A stretch of 64,000 nt of DNA. It comes from Rhodococcus opacus B4 (GTDB taxonomy: Bacteria > Actinomycetota > Actinomycetes > Mycobacteriales > Mycobacteriaceae). Each line of letters opens with the position of its first letter. The stretch's first letter is position 1. A program made the position numbers and the translations under genes. Below, piece by piece: positions 16,612-26,072 of this stretch. Where the stretch lies: positions 2,356,001 through 2,420,000 of the forward strand of contig NC_012522.1 of the NCBI RefSeq assembly GCF_000010805.1, in the 5' to 3' direction. A model generated the notes under the pieces. That model searched no databases and was not told the origin of the DNA. It worked only from the letters and a program-made list of their open reading frames with translations.

Positions 16612-17772
16612 TCAGGCGTTGGTGTCGAGCGGCACGACGCCGTTGGCGAGGTTGTCGGCAACCTCCGCTTCCCAGCTCTGCACCGCCCTGGTGGTGTCGA
16701 TCTCGAATTCGAAACGCTTGGTCATGTCTTCGGTGATGTCCTCGACGTCCACGTAGAACTGCTGGTACCAGCGGCGCAGCTGGTAGACGGGACCGTCCTC
16801 CTCCGACAGCAGCGGGTTGTCGATCCGCGACTTGTTCAGCCAGATGTCGACGTCCTGCTTGAATCCGAGCTCGACGCCCTCGGCGAACTGCGCCGCCATG
16901 CCGTTCGCGACCTCGTCCGACAGCCCCTCGGGCTTCTTGACCATGGCGCCCCACTGCAGGACGAACGAGTCGGCGCTGACCGGGTAGTGGCAGTTGATCA
17001 GCACCGTCTCGATCATCATGCCGTTCGCTTCGCTCCACAGCTTGTCGATCATGTAGGACGGGCCGAAGTACGACGCGTCCGAGCGCAGCGTGGAGTTGGG
17101 GTCGTCGTAGCTGGTGCCGACCGAGATGTCGTGGCGCGGCGTCGACTGCATGTATTGGGTGGCCACGTGCCCTTCGAAGACGTTCTTGAAGTAGCGCGGG
17201 AACGAGAAGTGGACGTAGTAGAAGTGCGCCATGTCGACCACGTTGTCGACGATCTCGCGGCAGTGCGAACCCTCGACGAGCAGCGAATTCCAGGTCCAGT
17301 CGGTCCATTCCGGGGAGCCGAATCCCTCGATCTCGGGAATCGTCACGTCGGCGGGCGGCGGGTTGCCCTGCGGGTCGTTCCAGACGTACAGCTGGCCGTT
17401 GCGCTCGATGGTCGTCCAGGCCCGGGTCCGGGCGAGCGGCGGGACGCGTCGCGCGTACGGGATTCCGGTGCACTTGCCGTTGCCGCCCCAGCGCCAGTCG
17501 TGGAACGGGCAGGCGATGGAGTCGCCCTTCACGGTGCCATGCGCCAGGTTGCCACCCATGTGGCGGCAGTAGGCGTCGAGGACGCTGAGCGTCCCGTCGG
17601 ACGTCTCGAACACCACCAGCGACGTGCCGAACGCGTCGATCTGATGCGGGGCGCCGTCCCTGAAGGTCTTCGCCAGACCCAGGCAGTGCCACCCGCGCGC
17701 GAAACGCGTTGGTGCCGATCCCACTTCGATCATCCGGACTTCGTCGCCGTCAACGGCACTGTTGCGCGCCAT
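16612..17772 (-). CDS. kshA: KshA-like Rieske oxygenase (3-ketosteroid 9-alpha-hydroxylase oxygenase)
   Basis: 386 residues. Rieske [2Fe-2S] ligands are Cys69/His71 (YCRHMGG) and Cys88/His91 (CPFHDW). Mononuclear iron ligands are His183 and His188 in NVVDMAHFYYVHF, with Asp307 in FKQDVDIW as the third. This spacing and the N-x2-D-x2-H-x4-H helix are characteristic of KshA. The start follows GGAGG at 5-6 nt. It heads the kshA-hsaA-hsaC operon. Rhodococci carry several KshA paralogues with different substrate ranges, so the natural substrate here is uncertain. A KshB-type reductase is not in the window. Confidence 0.88.
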   Translation of the reverse strand: MARNSAVDGDEVRMIEVGSAPTRFARGWHCLGLAKTFRDGAPHQIDAFGTSLVVFETSDGTLSVLDAYCRHMGGNLAHGTVKGDSIACPFHDWRWGGNGKCTGIPYARRVPPLARTRAWTTIERNGQLYVWNDPQGNPPPADVTIPEIEGFGSPEWTDWTWNSLLVEGSHCREIVDNVVDMAHFYYVHFSFPRYFKNVFEGHVATQYMQSTPRHDISVGTSYDDPNSTLRSDASYFGPSYMIDKLWSEANGMMIETVLINCHYPVSADSFVLQWGAMVKKPEGLSDEVANGMAAQFAEGVELGFKQDVDIWLNKSRIDNPLLSEEDGPVYQLRRWYQQFYVDVEDITEDMTKRFEFEIDTTRAVQSWEAEVADNLANGVVPLDTNA

Positions 17773-17801
17773 GTCTACCTCCGCCTCGCTGTACGTCAAG
17801 A

Positions 17802-17816
17802 ACACCCTCGGGGTGT
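17802..17816. promoter_or_regulatory. Short palindrome upstream of kshA
   Basis: ACACCC-TCG-GGGTGT, perfect 6-bp arms, lies 30 bp upstream of the kshA start in the 226-bp region shared with the divergent gene at 17999. It is an operator candidate. It does not resemble the AT-rich palindrome in the iclR promoter, so the two may bind different proteins. Confidence 0.35.
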
Positions 17817-17998
17817 GGTGTAGCTCATAGTCGGCGCACGCGGCGCGCTGCGGTACCCGACTCTCCCACTCAGCGAGAGGCTTTCGTATCCGGCCGTCGC
17901 GGCGGATTTTCGACGTCCCGATCACAGGGACCACGCCCCCCGTTTCCGGGCTGCGGCGACTACCGTCCGGACTACAGACCCGTGATTTGGGAGGAACG

Positions 17999-18496
17999 AT
18001 GGCCGCACTCATCTCTTCGCAGCCGTGCACAGCGGAGATCCGCCGGCTGTGCGCCGACGCCGTCCCGGCCGGGGTGGTCGTCGCACCCGAACCGGGAGCG
18101 GCCGTCGAGCAGGACCTCCTCCTGCTGCGGCCCACGACCGCCGACCTGTCGCCGGTGGTCCGCAGGGTCGGCGACCACGACCTCCTCGTGCAGTTCCGCA
18201 ACCGCGACGAGCAATTGGTCTACGAGTTCTGGACGAACAGCTTCCCCGGCACGGCCGCCCCCGAGGATCGATCGGCGGACCTGCTCGAGCGCCACTGCGC
18301 CGGACAGTTCCCCGGTGACCTCCGCAGGTTCCGCACCCGCATCCGCCTGGCGGTGCCGTCCGAGGCGGAATTCACGTCGTCACTGCAGCAGACGTACGTC
18401 CGGGACGGCGTGCGCATGACCGATGTCACCGTCACGTGCGCGGTCGACGGTGACATGCTCGCCCGGGCCTGGGCCACGTACGCACTGCCCGACTGA
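17999..18496 (+). CDS. Hypothetical protein, divergent from kshA
   Basis: 165 residues, not recognised. GGGAGG lies 5 nt before the ATG. There is no signal peptide, no membrane segment and no clear catalytic motif. The middle contains DLLVQFRNRDEQLVYEFWTNSFPG and the end is VTCAVDGDMLARAWATYALPD. Composition is like its neighbours, so it appears native and translated. Divergent position suggests it could share control with the kshA operon. Confidence 0.7.
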   Translation: MAALISSQPCTAEIRRLCADAVPAGVVVAPEPGAAVEQDLLLLRPTTADLSPVVRRVGDHDLLVQFRNRDEQLVYEFWTNSFPGTAAPEDRSADLLERHCAGQFPGDLRRFRTRIRLAVPSEAEFTSSLQQTYVRDGVRMTDVTVTCAVDGDMLARAWATYALPD

Positions 18497-18513
18497 GCGC
18501 TCTTCGCCCACGA

Positions 18514-18555
18514 ATTGGTCAGCCGCGCAGGCAATTGCCTGCGCGGCTGACCAAT
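18514..18555. terminator. Perfect 42-bp palindrome between convergent genes
   Basis: The arms (ATTGGTCAGCCGCGCAGGCA on the left) pair without mismatch and with no unpaired loop in the DNA. It lies between the stop codons of the hypothetical gene (18496) and the Baeyer-Villiger gene (18566). There is no long T-tract on either side. It most likely ends both transcripts. Confidence 0.75.
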
Positions 18556-18565
18556 GTCCGGGAAA

Positions 18566-20227
18566 CTATCCCACCGGGTCGGCGAGCCTGGTGCGGGACC
18601 GGCTGAACTCGAACCCGCGGAATCCCTCCTCCGCGACGTCGGCGCAGATCCGCCCGTACGCGCCGAAGCCGCCGATGTACGGCATGAACACCCGAGGTTT
18701 GCCCGGAATGTTGGCGCCCATGTACCAGGAGTTCGCCAGCGGGAACAGGGTCTGCGCGGCGAGTTCGCGGCAGTGCTCCACCCACTGCTCGGTGGCCGGG
18801 ACCGACGCCTCGACCGCGTCGTAGTCCTTTTCCCACAGGTGCTCGATGCAGTCCGCGATCCAGTCGACGTGCTGCTCGGCGCCGAGCACCATGTTCGCCA
18901 GCACCGACGGGCTGCCCGGACCCGTCACGACGAACAGGTTCGGGAACCCCGGAACACCGAGACCCAGATAGGTTTTCGGCCCCTCACTCCAGTACTCGGC
19001 GAGGGACGCCCCGCCCCGGCCGACGATCCGCATGCGGTCGAGGGCGCCGGTCATGGCGTCGAATCCGGTGGCGAACACGAGCGTGTCGAGGCCGTAATCG
19101 GCGTCGGTGGTGGTGATCCCCGACGGGGTGATCGACTCGATCGGCGCCGCCTTGAGGTCGACGAGGGTGACGTTCGGCCGGTTGTACGTTTCGAAGTAGT
19201 TCGTGTCGGTGACGATCCGTTTGGTGCCGATGGGGTGATCGTTCGGGATCAGCGTGTCCGCGACCGCGGGGTCGTCGACGAGGCGGCGGATCTTCTCCTC
19301 CGCGAACTCCCGCGCGGTCGCGTTCGCGGCCTCGGTCTTCGTCTGGTCCGGAAAGGTTTTCGCGAACAGCACCCCGCCGAGCTTCCATCGCGTCTCGTAC
19401 GCGTCGCGGCGCTCCTCGTCGGACACCTCGAGCGCCGACTTCGGGTGCGCGTTGTACGGCGAGCCGCCACCGCTCTCCCGGGACAGGCGCCGGCGCTCGT
19501 CGTACCCCGCCTTGATCGCGCGCCGCATCTCGTCGTCCCACGTCTCGTTCCCGGCCGGGACGCTGTAGTTGGCGCTCCGCTGAAACACGTACAGGTGGTC
19601 GGCCTGCTCGGCGATGACGGGAATCGACTGGATACCCGAGGAGCCGGTACCGATGATCCCGACCCGCCGGCCGGTGAAATCGACACCCTCGTGCGGCCAG
19701 TGACCGGTGTGATGCGTGTCGCCCGTGAAGGATTCGCGTCCCGGGATGTTCGGCATGTTCGCGGTGGACAGCGCACCGGTCGCGAAGATGCAGTACCGGG
19801 CGGACAGGACGTCGCCGCGGTCGGTGCGCACCTCCCACCGCAGCGTGTCCTCGTCCAGTTCCGCGGACGTCACGCGGGTGCCGAACAGGAAGCGGTCGCG
19901 GAGGTCGAACCGGTCGGCGACGTGTTCGATGTACGCCAGGATCTCGGGCTGGGTGGCGTACTTCTCGCTCCAGTCCCACTCCTGCTCGAGTTCCCGTGAG
20001 AACGAGTACGAGTAGTCGACGCTTTCCACGTCGCACCGGGCGCCGGGATAGCGGTTCCAGAACCACGTTCCGCCGACGCCGGCGGCCGCCTCCACCCCCT
20101 GGACCGTCAGACCCAGGCTCCGTAGTTTGTGGACGGCGTACAGACCCGCGAATCCCGCGCCGACGACGACCGCGTCCACGTCGCCGATCCGATTCGCCCG
20201 AGCATCAACTTCGGTGCGTGCACTCAC
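18566..20227 (-). CDS. Baeyer-Villiger monooxygenase (class B flavoprotein)
   Basis: 553 residues. FAD motif VVGAGFAGLYAVH near residue 19 and NADPH motif IGTGSSGIQ frame the Baeyer-Villiger fingerprint FTGDTHHTGHWP, which fits FxGxxxHxxxWP. GGTWFWNRYPGARCD is also typical of cyclohexanone/cyclopentadecanone-type enzymes. The GTG at 20227 was chosen for its GAGGAG 8 nt upstream. The enzyme inserts oxygen next to a ketone to give an ester or lactone. Transcription ends at the palindrome at 18514-18555. Confidence 0.9.
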   Translation of the reverse strand: MSARTEVDARANRIGDVDAVVVGAGFAGLYAVHKLRSLGLTVQGVEAAAGVGGTWFWNRYPGARCDVESVDYSYSFSRELEQEWDWSEKYATQPEILAYIEHVADRFDLRDRFLFGTRVTSAELDEDTLRWEVRTDRGDVLSARYCIFATGALSTANMPNIPGRESFTGDTHHTGHWPHEGVDFTGRRVGIIGTGSSGIQSIPVIAEQADHLYVFQRSANYSVPAGNETWDDEMRRAIKAGYDERRRLSRESGGGSPYNAHPKSALEVSDEERRDAYETRWKLGGVLFAKTFPDQTKTEAANATAREFAEEKIRRLVDDPAVADTLIPNDHPIGTKRIVTDTNYFETYNRPNVTLVDLKAAPIESITPSGITTTDADYGLDTLVFATGFDAMTGALDRMRIVGRGGASLAEYWSEGPKTYLGLGVPGFPNLFVVTGPGSPSVLANMVLGAEQHVDWIADCIEHLWEKDYDAVEASVPATEQWVEHCRELAAQTLFPLANSWYMGANIPGKPRVFMPYIGGFGAYGRICADVAEEGFRGFEFSRSRTRLADPVG

Positions 20228-20344
20228 GGGCGCGCTCCTCTCCCATTCGACAGACACATTTCGGCAGCAAAGGCCTGTCTGGGACGGTAGGTCGGAGCAC
20301 CCGGGCAACCACAGGTTCGTTCCCGGTGAGCGGTCGGGCAGCGG

Positions 20345-21121
20345 CTAACTCGACACGACGGGAGCCAGTTCCGGGTCGATCACGTCGGCCAGGTCGTCCC
20401 AGGGCACGGTGATCGTGACGAGTCCGATGGCGTGCGGCCCCACCTGGTAGTCGTTGAAGTGGATCTCCATGCCCGCCGGGGTGGCCAGCCAGTTGGCGAA
20501 GTTCGCCTCGGTCGGCTCGATGCCCGATCGCTCGAAGTCCGGTCCGGCGACCGTCTCGGGGAGCAGGCGCGCGGAACTGTCCGACAGCGCCTGCAGCCCG
20601 GCCGGCAGGTCGGGGAAGAGGTCGTCGAGCGTGATCGGTGCGGCCGTATCGGCATTCACCACCACCGTCGCGACGATCGGCGTGGGATGCGCCCCGGGCG
20701 GATCGGCGTTCCACGACGTCACCAGCAGCCCGCTGACCACGTGCTCACCGATGTGCGCCACGCTGTGTTCCTGGCTGCTCAGCGTGAACGCGTCGGTGCC
20801 CCAGCCGTCGATCTGGTCCTGGAGCGCGGCCCGCATCGATTCGTTGAACTCGGCGGTGACCGCCGGATCGCCGCCCTCGATCTGCGGGATGAGCACGTCG
20901 TAGGTGACGCGGCCGGTGGAACCGGTGACCTGCAGTTCGGTCTCCGTGTACGGCAGGCTCGCGGACGTGGTCGCCTCATCCCCCGTCGGATCCGCGGCGG
21001 AGACGGTCGTCGTTGCCGGCGGCTCGCTCACCGCCGTGCCGGACCGGTCGGAGCACGCGGCCGGCGCGAGGAGCACGACGCCGACCAGTGACACCACAAT
21101 CGATTTCCGCACGCCCCTCAT
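20345..21121 (-). CDS. Lipoprotein with DUF3298/RsiV-like domain
   Basis: 258 residues. The N-terminus is a lipoprotein signal with lipobox LAPAAC near residue 23, so the protein is predicted to be anchored outside the membrane. A Thr/Ser/Pro-rich linker follows, then a domain with LPYTETELQVTG and VVVNADTAAPITLDDLFPD, as in DUF3298/RsiV-type proteins. Molecular function is unknown. It diverges from the luciferase-like gene at 21175. Confidence 0.78.
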   Translation of the reverse strand: MRGVRKSIVVSLVGVVLLAPAACSDRSGTAVSEPPATTTVSAADPTGDEATTSASLPYTETELQVTGSTGRVTYDVLIPQIEGGDPAVTAEFNESMRAALQDQIDGWGTDAFTLSSQEHSVAHIGEHVVSGLLVTSWNADPPGAHPTPIVATVVVNADTAAPITLDDLFPDLPAGLQALSDSSARLLPETVAGPDFERSGIEPTEANFANWLATPAGMEIHFNDYQVGPHAIGLVTITVPWDDLADVIDPELAPVVSS

Positions 21122-21174
21122 CAGCCATATTTATCACGAGGCGACGATCCCGCGAGGCGAGTAGCGTCGAACGG

Positions 21175-22159
21175 GTGACTATTCGCCTTGGATACCAGAT
21201 GCCGAATTTCAGTTACTCCACCCCCGTCGCGGACCTGTTCCCGACTGTCATCGCGCAGGCCCGTGAGGCCGAATCCGCGGGCTTCGACACCGCATTCGTG
21301 ATGGATCACTTCTATCAGCTGCCGGGTCTCGGTGCGCCCGACGAACCGATGCTCGAGGCGTACACCGCACTCGGCGCCCTCGCCACGGCCACCGAGAACA
21401 TTCAGTTGTCCGCCCTCGTCACCGGCAACACGTACCGCAACCCGCCCATGCTCGCGAAGGCGGTGACCACCCTCGACGTCGCCAGCGGCGGACGCGCCGT
21501 CCTGGGAATCGGCGCCGGCTGGTTCGAACTCGAGCACCAGCAGTACGGCTACGAGTTCGGCACGTTCACCGACCGGTTCGAACGGCTCGACGAGGCGCTG
21601 CAGATCATCGCGCCGATGCTGCACGGACAGCGGCCGACGTTCGACGGCAAGTGGTATCACGTCGAGAACGCGATCAACGAGCCGCGGATCCGCGACGACC
21701 TGCCGATCATGCTCGGTGGCGGCGGGGAGAAGAAGACGTTCGGTCTCGCCGCCCGGTTCGCCGATCACCTCAACATCATCTGCAACACGAGCGAGTTGCC
21801 GCGCAAGCTCGAGGCCCTCGACGCGCGGTGTTCGGAGATCGGCCGCGACCGGTCCACGCTGGAAACCAGCTATCTGGCGTTCGTCATCATCGACGAGGAC
21901 GGCGACCGCGCCCGGCAACTCCAGCACGAGTTCCTGCTCGAGCGCGGCGTCGACCTGTCGAAGGCGTCGGAGGAGGAACGCGCCGCCGCCACCGACCGGC
22001 AGTTCTGCGGCGCCCCCGGACGAGGTGGCGGAGCAGTTGAAGACCCGGGTCCTCGACGTGGGAATCGACGGCGTCGTCCTCAATCTCGTCGCCAATGGGC
22101 ACGAACCCGGCATCGTCGAACTCACCGGGCACACGTTGCGGCCACTCGTCGACGCCTGA
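21175..22159 (+). CDS. F420-type luciferase-like (LLM) oxidoreductase, frameshifted near the 3' end
   Basis: The first 281 codons read as a typical LLM-class F420-dependent oxidoreductase: VTIRLGYQMPNFSYS, FDTAFVMDHFYQLPG, GRAVLGIGAGWFELEHQQYG and MLGGGGEKKT. At the C5 run 22013-22017 the frame shifts: removing one C restores GAPDEVAEQLKTRVLD and the normal C-terminus ending at 22159. Without correction the frame runs to 22221 with a foreign basic tail. The GTG at 21175 gives the family's usual N-terminus. It may be a genuine single-base insertion or a sequencing error in a homopolymer. Confidence 0.8.
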
Positions 22160-22174
22160 CACCGGCCAGGAATA

Positions 22175-22214
22175 CGCGCACTACCTCCGCGGTTGTACCC
22201 GGAGGTAGTGCGCG
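22175..22214 (+). terminator. Hairpin downstream of the first LLM gene
   Basis: A perfect 15-bp stem (CGCGCACTACCTCCG with its complement) and a 10-nt loop begin 15 bp after the true stop codon. No T-tract follows. It lies between two tandem LLM genes and probably separates their transcripts. Note that the frameshifted reading frame would run through it. Confidence 0.65.
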
Positions 22215-22257
22215 AGGCTAACCTCTCGCACCTCGGTGACGAAAGGTGAAGAAGCCC

Positions 22258-23262
22258 GTGAGTGCTGTCCTGTCGATTCTGGATCTGGCCTACATCCGCG
22301 AGGGCGACACTGCGCGGGACAGTTTCGACGCGAGCGTGAAACTCGCGCAGCTCGCGGAGACCCGCGGGTACCGCCGCATCTGGTACGCCGAGCACCACAA
22401 CATGCCGTCGATCGGTTCCTCGGCCACGAGTGTCCTCATCGCGCACGTCGCCGCGCACACCGACAGCATCCGGCTCGGCGCGGGCGGCATCATGCTGCCC
22501 AACCACGCGCCGCTGACGATCGCCGAGCAGTTCGGAACCCTCGCGACCCTGCACCCCGGCCGCATCGACCTCGGTCTCGGCCGCGCCCCCGGCAGCGACC
22601 AGAAGACGATGTACGCGCTGCGCCGCGACGCCGCGTCCGCGGACCGGTTCCCGCAGGACGTGCTGGAACTCCAGGCGTACCTCAAAGGCGTGTCACGGGT
22701 TCCCGGCGTCGACGCGATCCCCGGCAAGGGCACCGACGTTCCGCTGTACATCCTCGGATCGTCGCTGTTCGGCGCGCAGCTCGCCGCGAAGCTCGGCCTG
22801 CCCTACGCCAACGCGTCCCACTTCTCCCCCGACTCCCTCGTCGACGCCGTCACGCTGTACCGGGAGCGGTTCGAACCGTCCGGGGAGCTGTCCGAGCCGT
22901 ACGTGATCGCCGGCGTCAACGCCATTGCCGCCGACACCACCGAGGACGCGCACCGGCAGTTCGAGGCCTCGCTGCGGCGGCGGGTGGTGCAGATGGTCGG
23001 ACGCGGGCGGACGTTCACCCCCGAGGAGGTCGACCTCATCATGACGTCCCCGGCGGGTCAGCAGGTCGCGCAGATGGTGCGCTACTCCGCCGTCGGCACA
23101 CCCACCGAGGTCAAGACGTACCTCGACGAGTTCGCCGAGCACGCACAGGCCGACGAGCTGATCGTCGCGTCCCACGCCGAGAACACCGAGTCCTGGCTGA
23201 AGACGTACGACCTGCTCGCCGACGTGTGGCACTCCGCACCCGTGCGCCTTTCTGGTAGCTAG
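22258..23262 (+). CDS. Luciferase-like (LLM class) flavin-dependent oxidoreductase
   Basis: 334 residues. Begins [17 protein letters not shown], with [19 protein letters not shown] and [13 protein letters not shown], the signatures of the MsnO8/alkanal monooxygenase-like branch, which generally uses FMN rather than F420. The GTG at 22258 has AAAGGTGA about 9 nt upstream; a GTG at 22246 is less well spaced. The 3' end of the coding sequence itself forms the left arm of the terminator at 23237-23286. It appears to be monocistronic. Confidence 0.83.
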   Translation: MSAVLSILDLAYIREGDTARDSFDASVKLAQLAETRGYRRIWYAEHHNMPSIGSSATSVLIAHVAAHTDSIRLGAGGIMLPNHAPLTIAEQFGTLATLHPGRIDLGLGRAPGSDQKTMYALRRDAASADRFPQDVLELQAYLKGVSRVPGVDAIPGKGTDVPLYILGSSLFGAQLAAKLGLPYANASHFSPDSLVDAVTLYRERFEPSGELSEPYVIAGVNAIAADTTEDAHRQFEASLRRRVVQMVGRGRTFTPEEVDLIMTSPAGQQVAQMVRYSAVGTPTEVKTYLDEFAEHAQADELIVASHAENTESWLKTYDLLADVWHSAPVRLSGS

Positions 23263-23286
23263 CACAACCAAAAAGGCGCACGGGTG
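23237..23286. terminator. Bidirectional terminator overlapping the end of the LLM coding sequence
   Basis: CACCCGTGCGCCTTT and its exact complement form a 15-bp stem around a 20-nt loop. The left arm codes for the last residues of the LLM protein. The right arm ends 11 bp before the stop codon of the convergent alcohol dehydrogenase. The stem ends in AAA/TTT next to the loop rather than in a flanking T-tract. Confidence 0.75.
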
Positions 23287-23296
23287 GCGAAGCCGC

Positions 23297-24406
23297 CTAC
23301 GCGTGGACGATCACACCGCGCAGGTTCTTGCCGTCCCGCAGATCCTGGTAGCCCTCGTTGACCTGCTCGAGCGTGTACTTGGTGGTGATCAGCTCGTCGA
23401 GCTTGAGCTGACCCGCGTCGTACAGCCGCAGCAGGCGGACGATGTCGTATTGCGGGTTGGCCGAACCGAACAGCGTGCCCTTGATCGTCTTCTGGTTCAG
23501 GGTGAGGTCGGTGCCCGACACGTGCACGGTCAGCTTGGCGGGGTCGGCGAGACCGGTGATGACGACGGTGCCGCCCTTGCCGATGACGGCGGTCGCGTTC
23601 TGCACCACCTCTTCGTCGACGGTCCCGACCAGGATGAGGGCCTGGTCGGCGCCCTGTCCCCAGGTCAGTTCGTTGACCTTCGCGGCAGCCTCGGCGGCAT
23701 CGGCGAACGCGTGGGTGGCACCGAACTTCAGAGCGGCCTCCCGCTTCATCGCCACCGGGTCCACGACCACGACGTACTTGGCGCCGGCGCTGACGGCGCC
23801 CTGCACGGCGTTGATGCCGAGTCCGCCGATGCCGTAGATGACGACGGTGTCACCGGCGCGGACTCCGCCCGCGTACACCGCGGTGCCCCAACCGGACGGC
23901 ACACCGCAGCCGACGAGGACGGCCGTCTCCAGCGGCAGCCAGTCATCCACCTTCACCACCGAGTGCTGCGAGATAGTGGCCCGCTCCGAGAACGTGCCGA
24001 GCATGCACATGGCACCGAAATCGTCCTTGCCCGAGTGGAACCGGAAGGAGCCGTCGGGCATCGAACCCTCGAGAATGGTGGCACCCATGTCGCACAGGTT
24101 CTGGCGACCGGTGGCGCAGTAGCGACACGTCCCGCAGTTCGGGATGAAGCTGCAGACCACGTGGTCGCCGGGCTTCACCTTGGTGACACCGGGGCCGACT
24201 TCCTCGATGATGCCCGACCCCTCGTGCCCGCCGACGATGGGATAACGCGGCGGCAGATCGCCGTCGGTGAGGTGCAGGTCCGAGTGGCACAGGCCTGCCG
24301 CGACGTACTTGATGAGCACTTCGCCGGGTCCCGGACCGTCCAGTTCGAGTTCCATGATCTCGAACGGCTTGCCGGCTTCGAGCAGAACCGCTGCTTTGGT
24401 CTTCAT
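23297..24406 (-). CDS. NDMA-dependent (mycofactocin-type) zinc alcohol dehydrogenase
   Basis: 369-residue medium-chain dehydrogenase. Catalytic zinc site Cys40 and His61/Glu62; structural zinc site Cys91, Cys94, Cys97 and Cys105. The Rossmann motif is [14 protein letters not shown]. The overall pattern, including [18 protein letters not shown], fits the actinobacterial NDMA-dependent family, which keeps its NAD bound and hands electrons to mycofactocin. The 41-bp gap to the aldehyde dehydrogenase gene on the same strand indicates an operon that oxidises a primary alcohol to the acid. Confidence 0.88.
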   Translation of the reverse strand: MKTKAAVLLEAGKPFEIMELELDGPGPGEVLIKYVAAGLCHSDLHLTDGDLPPRYPIVGGHEGSGIIEEVGPGVTKVKPGDHVVCSFIPNCGTCRYCATGRQNLCDMGATILEGSMPDGSFRFHSGKDDFGAMCMLGTFSERATISQHSVVKVDDWLPLETAVLVGCGVPSGWGTAVYAGGVRAGDTVVIYGIGGLGINAVQGAVSAGAKYVVVVDPVAMKREAALKFGATHAFADAAEAAAKVNELTWGQGADQALILVGTVDEEVVQNATAVIGKGGTVVITGLADPAKLTVHVSGTDLTLNQKTIKGTLFGSANPQYDIVRLLRLYDAGQLKLDELITTKYTLEQVNEGYQDLRDGKNLRGVIVHA

Positions 24407-24447
24407 GTCTTCACTTCTCCTCTTCGAGTGACGATGCCGAGTGACGG

Positions 24448-25956
24448 TCAGAGTGCGATGTTGACGGCTTTGGTCTGGGTGTAGAGGTCGATGGCGGTGG
24501 CCCCGAGTTCACGCCCCCACCCGGACTGCTTGTATCCACCGAACGGCATGGCGGTGTCGAACCCGTTGTACTGGTTGATCCACACCGATCCGGCCTTGAG
24601 CTGGCGGGCGGTGAGGTGCGCCTTGGACAGGTCCTTGGTCCAGATTCCGGCGGCGAGACCGTAGATACTGCTGTTCGCCGCCTTCGCGACTCCCTCCTCC
24701 GCGTTGAAGGGCAGCGCCGCGACGACCGGGCCGAAGATCTCTTCCTCGACGATGCTGAATTCGGGCTTCACGTCCACGAACACCGTCGGCTCGACGTAGA
24801 AGCCGGTGTCTCCCCAGCGCTTTCCGCCGGTGAGGGCACGGGCGCCGTCGGCGAGTCCGGCAGCCAGGTAGCCGGTGACCTTGTCGAACTGCTCCTGCGA
24901 CACGAGCGGTCCGAGCTGGGTGGCAGGGTCGAGTCCGGGGCCGATCTTCACCTGGCTCGCGGCCTCGGCGACCGCGGCGGTGAAGTCGTCGAAGATGCTG
25001 TCCTCGACGAACATCCGGGTGCCGGCGACGCAGCACTGGCCGTGGTTGAACAGCCAGGCGTTGAGCGATCCGGTGACGGCGGCGTCGAAGTCCGCGTCCG
25101 CGAACACGACGTTGGCGCTCTTGCCGCCTAGTTCGAGCGACACCTTCTTCAGGTTGCCGCGGGCGGCGTCGACGATCTTCTTGCCGACCTCGGTGGATCC
25201 GGTGAACGCGATCTTGTCGACGTCGTCGTGAGCGGAGAGCGCGGCACCGGCGTCGCCGTAGCCGGTGACGATGTTGACGACGCCGGGCGGGAATCCGGCC
25301 TCCTCGAACACCTCGCCGAGCAGGAGCGCGGTGAGCGGCGTCTGCTCCGCGGGCTTGAGGATCACCGTGTTGCCCGCCGCGAGCGCGGGGGCCAGCTTGA
25401 ATGCGGCCATCAGCAGCGGGAAGTTCCAGGGAACGATCAGTCCGCAGACACCGACGGGTTCACGCAGCGTGTACGCGTGGAACTGGCCGCCGGGAACGAA
25501 CGGCATGCTCACGTTGACCGTGCTGCCCTCGATCTTGGTGGCCCAGCCCGCGAAGTAGCGGAAGATGTCGGCCGACCACGCGACGTCGACGGCGGCAGCG
25601 ATGCCTGCCGACTTGCCGTTGTCCAGCGCCTCGAGCTGTCCGAATTCCTCGGCGCGCTCGGAGAGGATGTCGCCGACCCGCCAGATCAGGCGTTCACGCT
25701 CGTTGGGCTTCATGGTGGACCACGGGCCCTCGTCGAATGCGGTGCGTGCGGCGCGGACTGCGCGGTCGACGTCCTCGGCGCCACCGCGTGCGACGGTGGT
25801 CAGCACCTGCCCGTTGGCGGGGTCGATGGTCTCGAACGTCTCGCCGCTCGCCGATTCCACCCACTGCCCGCCGACGAGGAATCGCTTGGTGCCGGACAGA
25901 AAGTTCCGTACCGACGGCAAGAGTTCCGCTTGGCTGGGTTCGATCGTCGCTGTCAT
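24448..25956 (-). CDS. Aldehyde dehydrogenase (NAD(P)-dependent)
   Basis: 502 residues, the normal family length. Catalytic elements are VPWNFP (Asn178), LELGGKSA (Glu275) and FNHGQCCVAG (Cys308/309). The start at 25956 is preferred because GGAGG lies about 7 nt upstream; the frame extends 12 codons further. It precedes the NDMA-type alcohol dehydrogenase and follows the AcoR-type regulator. A TGTCC-N7-GGACA site at 26017-26037 in its leader region suggests direct control by that regulator. Confidence 0.92.
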   Translation of the reverse strand: MTATIEPSQAELLPSVRNFLSGTKRFLVGGQWVESASGETFETIDPANGQVLTTVARGGAEDVDRAVRAARTAFDEGPWSTMKPNERERLIWRVGDILSERAEEFGQLEALDNGKSAGIAAAVDVAWSADIFRYFAGWATKIEGSTVNVSMPFVPGGQFHAYTLREPVGVCGLIVPWNFPLLMAAFKLAPALAAGNTVILKPAEQTPLTALLLGEVFEEAGFPPGVVNIVTGYGDAGAALSAHDDVDKIAFTGSTEVGKKIVDAARGNLKKVSLELGGKSANVVFADADFDAAVTGSLNAWLFNHGQCCVAGTRMFVEDSIFDDFTAAVAEAASQVKIGPGLDPATQLGPLVSQEQFDKVTGYLAAGLADGARALTGGKRWGDTGFYVEPTVFVDVKPEFSIVEEEIFGPVVAALPFNAEEGVAKAANSSIYGLAAGIWTKDLSKAHLTARQLKAGSVWINQYNGFDTAMPFGGYKQSGWGRELGATAIDLYTQTKAVNIAL

Positions 25957-26016
25957 CAAAACCTCCGAAGTTGTGAATGTGACGTGGCTCATAGTGCACT
26001 GATTGCCATATCACTA

Positions 26017-26037
26017 ACTGTCCTGACTTCGGACACC
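26017..26037. promoter_or_regulatory. Operator candidate ACTGTCC-N7-GGACACC upstream of the ALDH-ADH operon
   Basis: Inverted repeat in the 116-bp gap between the regulator stop and the aldehyde dehydrogenase start, about 61 bp upstream of the latter. The same ACTGTCC-N7-GGACA pattern occurs as a perfect palindrome at 27855-27875 upstream of the regulator gene, which makes the AcoR-type protein the likely ligand. Confidence 0.55.
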
Positions 26038-26072
26038 TCCGGACGGTCGCTCTTCTGTGGGGAAACCCGCTG

